This document shows positions 7,214-11,915 of a stretch of 11,915 bases of DNA, piece by piece. The notes under the pieces are model-generated. The model did no database searches and was not told the DNA's origin. It saw only the letters and a list, made by a program, of their open reading frames with translations. Within the stretch, counting starts at the first letter, position 1. Every line of letters starts with the position of its first letter. The DNA is from Clostridia bacterium. GTDB lineage: Bacteria; Bacillota; Clostridia; UBA1381. The stretch spans positions 1-11,915 of the forward strand of contig JAFQNU010000126.1 of NCBI GenBank assembly GCA_017420825.1. Direction: 5' to 3'. Position numbers and translations under genes: made by a program.

Positions 7214-7241
7214 TTTACTTTTTAAAATTTTATGGTATAAT
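7214..7241 (+). promoter_or_regulatory. Probable sigma-A promoter of parAB
   Basis: A perfect TATAAT at 7236-7241 is preceded by TGG, giving an extended -10 (TGN-TATAAT). TTTACT at 7214-7219 is a 4/6 match to the -35 with 16-base spacing. Transcription would begin near 7248, giving a leader of about 28 bases with AAAGGA before the parA ATG. A second TATAAT at 7255-7260 has no good -35. The promoter overlaps the outer dyad of parS site 2. Confidence 0.6.
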
Positions 7242-7275
7242 ATATGATATACTATATAATAAGAAAGGATACGTT

Positions 7276-8043
7276 ATGGGCAAGATAATAGCTATAATTA
7301 ATCAAAAGGGCGGTGTTGGTAAAACAACAACTGCTGTAAATTTAGCTGCATGCTTGGCTTATAAGGGCAAAAAAATTCTTCTTGTCGACTCCGATGCACA
7401 AGGTAATGCCACAAGCGGTCTTGGAATTGATAAAAACGATATAGAATTATCAATTTATGACTGTCTTGTTGATGATAGCAAGATAAATGATGCTATCATA
7501 AGAACTAAATATAAGAATTTATCTATTTTGCCTTCTGCACAAAGCCTATCTGCGGCCGAAATCGAACTCGCATACGAAGAAAACCGTGAGTTTTTTGTCA
7601 AAAAAGCTCTTGCACACGTTGTAAATGACTATGACTACATAATAATTGACTCACCTCCGGCTCTCGGTCTGCTTACAATTAATATAATGACAGCAAGTAA
7701 CAGTGTTTTAATACCCATTCAGTGCGAATATTATGCACTTGAAGGCTTGGCACAGCTTGTTACAACTGTTAAAACTATAAAAAAATCATTGAATAAAGAG
7801 CTTGAAATTGAGGGAATTATTGCAACTATGTTCGATAAAAGGACAAACCTGTCTCAACAGGTTTACGATGAGGTTAAAACTCATTTTCCTGATAAAACAT
7901 ACGATACAGTTATTCCGAGAAATGTAAGATTATCTGAAGCACCAAGCTTTGGAGAACCTATTATAAAATACGATATAACATCGGTTGGAGCTGATGCGTA
8001 CTTTAAACTTTCAAGAGAATTAATTGACAGAAATTCAAAGTAA
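7276..8043 (+). CDS. parA: ParA/Soj chromosome-partitioning ATPase
   Basis: At 255 residues this is a typical chromosomal ParA (Soj). The deviant Walker A box K-G-G-V-G-K-T-T is at residues 11-18, with both the signature lysine (K11) and the catalytic lysine (K16). D-S-P-P-A-L-G at 125-131 is the Walker B/switch II region. The C-terminal V-I-P-R-N-V-R-L-S-E-A-P-S-F-G-E-P stretch is characteristic of the family. The protein forms ATP-dependent dimers on DNA. Together with ParB on parS it moves origins apart, and in spore formers it also affects DnaA activity. AAAGGA lies 6 bases before the ATG. parB follows 13 bases after its stop. Confidence 0.98.
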   Translation: MGKIIAIINQKGGVGKTTTAVNLAACLAYKGKKILLVDSDAQGNATSGLGIDKNDIELSIYDCLVDDSKINDAIIRTKYKNLSILPSAQSLSAAEIELAYEENREFFVKKALAHVVNDYDYIIIDSPPALGLLTINIMTASNSVLIPIQCEYYALEGLAQLVTTVKTIKKSLNKELEIEGIIATMFDKRTNLSQQVYDEVKTHFPDKTYDTVIPRNVRLSEAPSFGEPIIKYDITSVGADAYFKLSRELIDRNSK

Positions 8044-8056
8044 AGGAGGAATAATA

Positions 8057-8905
8057 ATGAAAAAAGGTCTTGGAAAAGGTCTGAATACACTTTTTAGCGA
8101 AGATTTAACCGAGAAAGACTTGAATGGTATCATAGAAGTAAAGCTTACACAGGTTGAACCTAATGCAAATCAGCCACGAAAGAGCTTTGATGCGGACAAG
8201 CTCGAAACACTCTCTGATTCAATAAAAGAGCATGGAGTAATTCAACCTATTATTGTTAAGGAAATAACCAATAACAGATATTCCATTATTGCAGGCGAAC
8301 GCCGTTGGCGCGCAGCAAAGCTTGCAGGACTTGACACAATACCTGTTGTGGTAAGGGAATATTCCGAACAGGCTGTTATGGAAATTGCTTTGGTTGAAAA
8401 CCTGCAAAGAGAGGACCTAAATCCGATTGAAGAAGCTTTAGGATACAAGGAATTATGCGATACATACGACATGACTCAGGAACAGATAAGCTCTAAGATA
8501 GGGAAGAGCCGTAGTGCCATTGCAAATGCAATGAGACTTTTAAGCCTTGAAGATGAGTTTCAGAAAAGACTTATATCTGGCGAAATTTCCGAAGGTCATG
8601 CAAGAGCCGCTCTCTCACTTGATGCATTTGAGCTTAGAGAATTTCTTATAAATCAGGTAATTAAAAACCAGCTTAACGTAAGACAAACCGAAATTCTTGC
8701 AAAGCAATTACAAAAAGGAATAAAACAAAAGGCTCCAAAACAACCTGATATATATGAAATTGAAATTGCAAGACTACAAGAAAGACTTTCTGCCGACCTC
8801 GGCACAAAGGTGACAATTCAAAACGGAGCAAAAAAAGGTAAAATAGAAATTGAGTACTATGGAAATGACGATTTAGAAAGAATACTAAATCTCATAAATA
8901 AATAA
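8057..8905 (+). CDS. parB: ParB/Spo0J chromosome-partitioning CTPase
   Basis: I place the start at 8057 (282 residues), because AAAGGAGGA lies just upstream. An in-frame ATG at 8024 lies inside parA and would add 11 unrelated residues. The N-terminus K-K-G-L-G-K-G-L-N-T-L-F is the basic segment that stimulates ParA. CTP-binding motifs follow: G-E-R-R-W-R-A at 80-86 and E-N-L-Q-R-E-D-L-N-P at 114-123. The parS-reading helix-turn-helix starts near residue 139 (M-T-Q-E-Q-I-S-S-K-I-G-K-S-R-S). The C-terminal dimerisation region ends at 282. It loads on the two parS sites just upstream of parA and spreads as a sliding clamp. The stop is followed by a gap of about 215 bases with no clear terminator. 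Confidence 0.98.
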   Translation: MKKGLGKGLNTLFSEDLTEKDLNGIIEVKLTQVEPNANQPRKSFDADKLETLSDSIKEHGVIQPIIVKEITNNRYSIIAGERRWRAAKLAGLDTIPVVVREYSEQAVMEIALVENLQREDLNPIEEALGYKELCDTYDMTQEQISSKIGKSRSAIANAMRLLSLEDEFQKRLISGEISEGHARAALSLDAFELREFLINQVIKNQLNVRQTEILAKQLQKGIKQKAPKQPDIYEIEIARLQERLSADLGTKVTIQNGAKKGKIEIEYYGNDDLERILNLINK

Positions 8906-8954
8906 TAATGTGTACTATATTTCGTTAAATATTGACCTTTAAAATTATGCCTAA

Positions 8955-8983
8955 TTGCCATTTTAACGTTTTCGGCATATAAT
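8955..8983 (+). promoter_or_regulatory. Sigma-A promoter for the membrane protein gene and serS
   Basis: TTGCCA (8955-8960, 5/6 to the -35 consensus) and a perfect TATAAT (8978-8983) are spaced by 17 bases. Transcription would start near 8990 and leave a leader of about 130 bases. I looked in that leader for a T-box (AGGGTGGNACCGCG), which often precedes aminoacyl-tRNA synthetase operons, and found none. Confidence 0.65.
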
Positions 8984-9121
8984 ACAACATTAAACCATTA
9001 AAACGTCTTAAAATCGATTTTTGGGCATATTTTGACCATATTGTATTTTTTAAATTTTACAGACAGACAAATTACTATTGCAAATACACATTTTGTATTA
9101 TTACGAAAGGCGGTGACATTC

Positions 9122-9547
9122 TTGTCAGAAAAAAATAATAACCGTTCACTCTATTTATATACCGCACTGATTTTTATTGTTGCTATTCTGATGATTGTGA
9201 TTTCATTCTTTTCACAGATTAACCTCAACAAAACGCACGAGGAATATATCGGAACGGACGCAGACGGAATTTCAATAACAGAAAAGGCGGCGCAGCTAAG
9301 CACAGAAAATCTTATGCTGACAGAAAAAACAATCGCACTTACTAACTCAAACGCACAGCTTGAGGAACAGGCAGAGTTATTAAATGCACAAATATTTAAT
9401 GTCAATCTTATGTTGAAGGTTTTTGCAAATATCAACACCCAAAATTTTGAGACAGCACACACAGACTTTCTTATGATTGACACTGCAATCCTTAACGAGG
9501 AGCAAACTATTTTTTATAACTACTTAAAGGAACAATTACAAAACTAA
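9122..9547 (+). CDS. Single-pass membrane protein with coiled coil, unknown function
   Basis: I set the start at TTG 9122 (141 residues), because AGGCGGTGA, one base from the perfect ribosome site AGGAGGTGA, ends 5 bases upstream. A longer frame to 9032 has no ribosome site. The order is: a short polar N-terminus (S-E-K-N-N-N-R-S); one membrane helix at about residues 11-32; an extended polar stretch; a predicted coiled coil at about 52-88 rich in Glu, Gln, Leu and Ala; and a C-terminal region of about 50 residues ending L-K-E-Q-L-Q-N. The basic N-terminus suggests that the large domain is outside the membrane. I recognise no family. In several clostridia a different membrane/coiled-coil protein, DUF4446, sits between spo0J and serS. 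This gene occupies that slot but does not look like it. serS follows 25 bases later, probably in one transcript. Confidence 0.85.
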   Translation: MSEKNNNRSLYLYTALIFIVAILMIVISFFSQINLNKTHEEYIGTDADGISITEKAAQLSTENLMLTEKTIALTNSNAQLEEQAELLNAQIFNVNLMLKVFANINTQNFETAHTDFLMIDTAILNEEQTIFYNYLKEQLQN

Positions 9548-9572
9548 TTAATACAGAAGGGATAGAATAACT

Positions 9573-10841
9573 ATGTTAGATATTAAAATTTTAAGAACCG
9601 AGCCGGACAAAATAAGAGAGGCTTTAAAAAACAGAAACAACGATTTGGATATTACTCCAGCAATTGAGCTTGACAAAAAACGTCGTGAGCTTTTAGCAGA
9701 TGTTGAACAGAGAAAAGCAAAACAAAATGAAATGACAAAACAAATCCCGGCAATGAAAAAAGAGGGAAAGAACACAGACGAAATTTTTGCACAAATGCGT
9801 AAAATATCTGACGAGATTAAAGAGGACGACGCAAAAATTTCAGAAATTGACGATGAGTTAAGAAACTTCATGCTAAAAATACCAAACATTCCTGACAGTT
9901 CAGTTCCTGTTGGTGCAGATGACAGCGAGAATGTAGAGTTAAGAAAATACTCAACACCAAGGGAATTTGATTTTGAGCCAAAGCCTCACTGGGATTTAGG
10001 TATTGACCTCGATATTCTTGACTTTGACAGAGGTGCTAAGATTGCCGGCTCACGTTTCACTGTTTACAAAGGTCTTGGAGCAAGACTTGAACGTTCAGTT
10101 ATTCAGTTTTTCTTAAACACTCACACAGAACAATCAGGCTACACCGAAATATTCCCGCCTTACATGGTAAACAGAGCTTCAATGACAGGAACAGGTCAGT
10201 TACCTAAATTTGAAGAGGACGCATTTAAGGTAGCAAACAACGGCTACTTCTTAATTCCGACCGCCGAGGTTCCTGTAACAAATCTTTTAAGAGATGAAAT
10301 AATTGACGGTGCATCTCTTCCTATTAAATACTGTGCATATTCTGCTTGTTTCAGAGCAGAGGCAGGCTCTGCAGGCCGTGACACAAGAGGTCTTATCCGT
10401 CAGCATCAGTTCAACAAGGTTGAGCTTGTTAAGTTTGCCAACCCCGAAAACAGCTTTGAGGAATTGGAAAAGCTTACAAACGATGCAGAAAAGCTTTTAC
10501 AGTTACTTGAAATACCATATAGAGTTGTATGTCTTTCAACAGGCGATTTAGGTTTCTCATCAGCAAAGACATATGACATCGAAGTATGGATGCCAAGCTA
10601 CAACAGATATGTAGAAATTTCGTCCTGTTCAAATTTTGTTGACTACCAGGCAAGACGTGCAAATATCAGATTCAGAAACAACCCAAAAGACAAACCACAG
10701 TTTGTACACACCTTAAACGGTTCAGGACTCGCTGTCGGAAGAACGGTTGCCGCAATTTTAGAAAACTATCAGAATGCAGACGGAACTGTTACAGTACCTG
10801 AAGTGTTAAGACAATATATGGGCACAGACATCATTAAATAA
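9573..10841 (+). CDS. serS: Seryl-tRNA synthetase
   Basis: This class II synthetase charges tRNA-Ser (and tRNA-Sec) with serine. Its 422 residues match the usual length. The N-terminal long-hairpin coiled coil that grips the tRNA variable arm covers about residues 30-100 and is rich in Lys, Glu and Asp. Motif 2 is C-F-R-A-E-A-G-S-A-G-R-D-T-R-G-L at 259-274, with the ATP-binding Arg at 261. Motif 3 is N-G-S-G-L-A-V-G-R at 382-390. The ribosome site AGAAGGGA lies about 10 bases before the ATG. It is downstream of, and probably cotranscribed with, the membrane protein gene, and ends at a strong terminator. Confidence 0.98.
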   Translation: MLDIKILRTEPDKIREALKNRNNDLDITPAIELDKKRRELLADVEQRKAKQNEMTKQIPAMKKEGKNTDEIFAQMRKISDEIKEDDAKISEIDDELRNFMLKIPNIPDSSVPVGADDSENVELRKYSTPREFDFEPKPHWDLGIDLDILDFDRGAKIAGSRFTVYKGLGARLERSVIQFFLNTHTEQSGYTEIFPPYMVNRASMTGTGQLPKFEEDAFKVANNGYFLIPTAEVPVTNLLRDEIIDGASLPIKYCAYSACFRAEAGSAGRDTRGLIRQHQFNKVELVKFANPENSFEELEKLTNDAEKLLQLLEIPYRVVCLSTGDLGFSSAKTYDIEVWMPSYNRYVEISSCSNFVDYQARRANIRFRNNPKDKPQFVHTLNGSGLAVGRTVAAILENYQNADGTVTVPEVLRQYMGTDIIK

Positions 10842-10851
10842 CATAATAACA

Positions 10852-10884
10852 GGGATGTTGCAAAAGCAACATCCCGTCATTTTT
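10852..10884 (+). terminator. Rho-independent terminator after serS
   Basis: GGGATGTTGC (10852-10861), loop AAAA and GCAACATCCC (10866-10875) form a perfect 10-bp stem. A T5 run follows after four bases, at 10880-10884. It begins 10 bases past the serS stop and separates serS from the DnaA-box region. Confidence 0.9.
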
Positions 10885-11136
10885 AGATTAAAACATTACA
10901 TTTGACAAGATTTTTTTGTGTCTTTTGCCAAATAATAAAAATATTTAAAAAATCAGGAATAATTATAATATTAACATGATGTTATGTAAACCACACTGTT
11001 GAATATTCACACCGATGCAAAAAGTTATCCACATCCCAATAGCTTGTATTATCGTGAAAAATCAGAAGTTATTCACTTTATCCACGTATTTATTCATCTT
11101 TTAAGCGGTAAAAAGAATGTCGATTTTACGTCATTT

Positions 11137-11165
11137 TTTAATTTTTATGTAAGTTTACATATAAT
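11137..11165 (+). promoter_or_regulatory. Weak candidate promoter of trmK
   Basis: A perfect TATAAT at 11160-11165 has only a poor -35 (TTTAAT, 3/6) at 11137-11142 with 17-base spacing. If it is used, the leader of about 155 bases would contain the DnaA-box palindrome and the perfect box at 11296, so DnaA could affect trmK expression. A good TTGACA at 10902-10907 has no -10 at the right distance. Confidence 0.3.
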
Positions 11166-11192
11166 TTTGATGAATAACCCGAATTTACAACT

Positions 11193-11221
11193 ACTTTTCC
11201 ACACACGATATGTGGAAAAGT
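11193..11221. repeat. Palindrome built from two DnaA-like boxes
   Basis: ACTTTTCCACA (11193-11203) and TGTGGAAAAGT (11211-11221) are perfect 11-base arms around the 7-base spacer CACGATA. Each arm contains TTTTCCACA, one base from the DnaA box consensus, so two DnaA molecules could bind in opposite orientation. No T run follows, so it is not a terminator. Confidence 0.75.
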
Positions 11222-11325
11222 GGAATAACTGCTTAAAAGACCTTGATTTTATGCCATTTTAAGATAATTTTTGCAAATATTTACAAATTCACAGGTGTGG
11301 ATAAGTGTGTAAAAAGGAGCATAAA

Positions 11326-11915
11326 ATGATTACACCCAGACTTGAAAGTATTATCAATTTAATAACCACCGATACCATTGCCGATATAGGAACCGACCAC
11401 GCATATATTCCTATACGTCTTGCTCAGGACGGCAAAATAAAAAAAGCTATTGCTTGCGATAAAAACAAAGGGCCTCTTGAAATAGCCGCACAGAATATAG
11501 AACACTATCAGCTGTCCGACATAATAGAAACACGTCTTGGAGACGGTCTTAATCCGCTTAGGGTGAACGAAGTGTCTGATATTGTTATCGCAGGCATGGG
11601 CGGAAAGCTTATATGCAATATACTCTCTGAAAATATCCACGTCGCAAGAGCATCAACGCTCATTCTTCAACCCATGAATGCACAATATGAGCTTAGAAAA
11701 TTCCTATACGAGAATGGTTTTACAATAAAAAAAGAAGATTTATCATGCGAGGGCTTTAAGGTTTACAACGTTATGATTGTCGAAAGCGGAGAGGATAATT
11801 CCAAATATGATGAGCTTGATTTTCATATTCCGCCCCAATTATCAGAACACAAGCTTTTTTCAATGCTCAAAGAAAAGAAAAAACGTGAGTTTACAAAAAT
11901 ATTGAACGGTCAGAA
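11326..11915 (+). CDS. trmK: tRNA (adenine(22)-N1)-methyltransferase TrmK, partial
   Basis: This gene is cut by the right edge of the window: 196 codons are present without a stop, against roughly 225-240 in the family. The N-terminal Rossmann-type domain has the SAM-binding stretch A-D-I-G-T-D-H-A-Y-I-P at residues 19-29, then A-C-D-K-N-K-G-P-L near 46. It continues with D-I-V-I-A-G-M-G-G near 84-92, which holds the family's active-site region, and L-I-L-Q-P-M-N near 111. The C-terminal part, rich in Lys and Glu, begins the helical coiled-coil domain. TrmK methylates N1 of A22 in the D loop of some bacterial tRNAs and is typical of Gram-positive bacteria. AAGGAG precedes the ATG by 6 bases. 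The upstream gap contains the DnaA-box cluster, whose last perfect box is only about 20 bases before the start. Confidence 0.92.
   Translation, partial: MITPRLESIINLITTDTIADIGTDHAYIPIRLAQDGKIKKAIACDKNKGPLEIAAQNIEHYQLSDIIETRLGDGLNPLRVNEVSDIVIAGMGGKLICNILSENIHVARASTLILQPMNAQYELRKFLYENGFTIKKEDLSCEGFKVYNVMIVESGEDNSKYDELDFHIPPQLSEHKLFSMLKEKKKREFTKILNGQ

Larger units (their letters stand above)
10885..11325. promoter_or_regulatory. DnaA-box cluster, candidate origin or DnaA-binding locus
   Basis: This 440-base AT-rich gap has no credible gene. It holds two perfect DnaA boxes: TTATCCACA at 11025-11033 (plus) and at 11296-11304 (minus). Near matches are ATATTCACA at 11003, TTATTCACT at 11069, TTATCCACG at 11078 (directly abutting the previous one), TTATTCATC at 11090, TTTTCCACA at 11195 (plus) and TTTTCCACA at 11211-11219 (minus). 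A very AT-rich stretch at about 11130-11168 lies between the two box groups and could be an unwinding element. A palindrome TAACAT-G-ATGTTA is at 10972-10984. In Firmicutes oriC normally flanks dnaA, so this could instead be a DnaA-titrating or regulatory cluster. A replication role is an inference. Confidence 0.7.

Noticed and set aside
8906..9121. T-box or other riboswitch ahead of the membrane protein gene and serS
   Set aside because: No T-box core sequence or terminator/antiterminator pair was found. Only a weak ATGCC/GGCAT pair is present at 8947-8978.
9151..9483. 110-residue minus-strand frame opposite the membrane protein gene
   Set aside because: The plus-strand frame has a near-perfect ribosome site, a promoter and a sensible membrane topology. 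The minus frame is its antisense shadow, as are those opposite comM, parB, serS and trmK.
10999..11262. 87-residue plus-strand frame in the serS-trmK gap
   Set aside because: It has a TTG start without a ribosome site, random-looking composition, and runs through the DnaA boxes and the palindrome.
1..11915. CRISPR array, tRNA or rRNA genes
   Set aside because: I saw no regular direct repeats of 25-40 bases with spacers, no tRNA cloverleaf signatures and no rRNA stretches.

Overview
The window reads as a piece of chromosome from a low-GC, spore-forming member of the Clostridia. The evidence is a complete tricistronic-plus-one spore germinant receptor operon, Firmicute-type Shine-Dalgarno sites, frequent TTG/GTG starts, canonical Firmicute parS sites beside parA-parB, and TrmK, which is typical of Gram-positive bacteria. 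I cannot name the genus. The linkage of parAB, parS, serS and a dense group of DnaA boxes suggests an origin-proximal region, although dnaA itself is not in the window.

Layout. Positions 1-640 hold no convincing gene. They contain imperfect inverted repeats, a MITE-like 90-bp unit with a decayed relative, and a few tiny minus-strand reading frames. Positions 640-882 (minus) carry a terminator and a 60-codon remnant that looks like the start of a CwlD-type N-acetylmuramoyl-L-alanine amidase, cut off just after its DAGH motif. Positions 1104-2702 (plus) are a sigma-A promoter and a complete comM/yifB gene. Positions 7055-2715 (minus) are a germinant receptor operon, gerA-gerB-gerC, followed after one base by an unlisted 52-codon two-helix membrane protein resembling the 'D' subunits of some Bacillus receptors. 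GerC carries an unusual Gly/Ser-rich insert of about 70 residues.

The 220-bp divergent region 7056-7275 holds two canonical parS sites 78 bp apart. One abuts a sigma-G-like promoter for the ger operon and the other lies against the likely parA promoter. parA and parB (7276-8905, plus) follow, then a TTG-started gene for an unknown single-pass membrane protein with a coiled coil (9122-9547), then serS and a strong terminator. The 440-bp gap 10885-11325 contains a cluster of DnaA boxes, two of them perfect and two forming an 11-bp-arm palindrome. The window ends inside trmK.

Functionally the window combines chromosome segregation and origin-type signals (ParA, ParB, parS, DnaA boxes) with spore germination (Ger receptor, cwlD remnant) and housekeeping translation genes (serS, trmK). 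The most notable points are the parS/forespore-promoter junction, the DnaA-box cluster between serS and trmK, the small fourth ger gene, the cwlD remnant, and the unidentified membrane protein between parB and serS.
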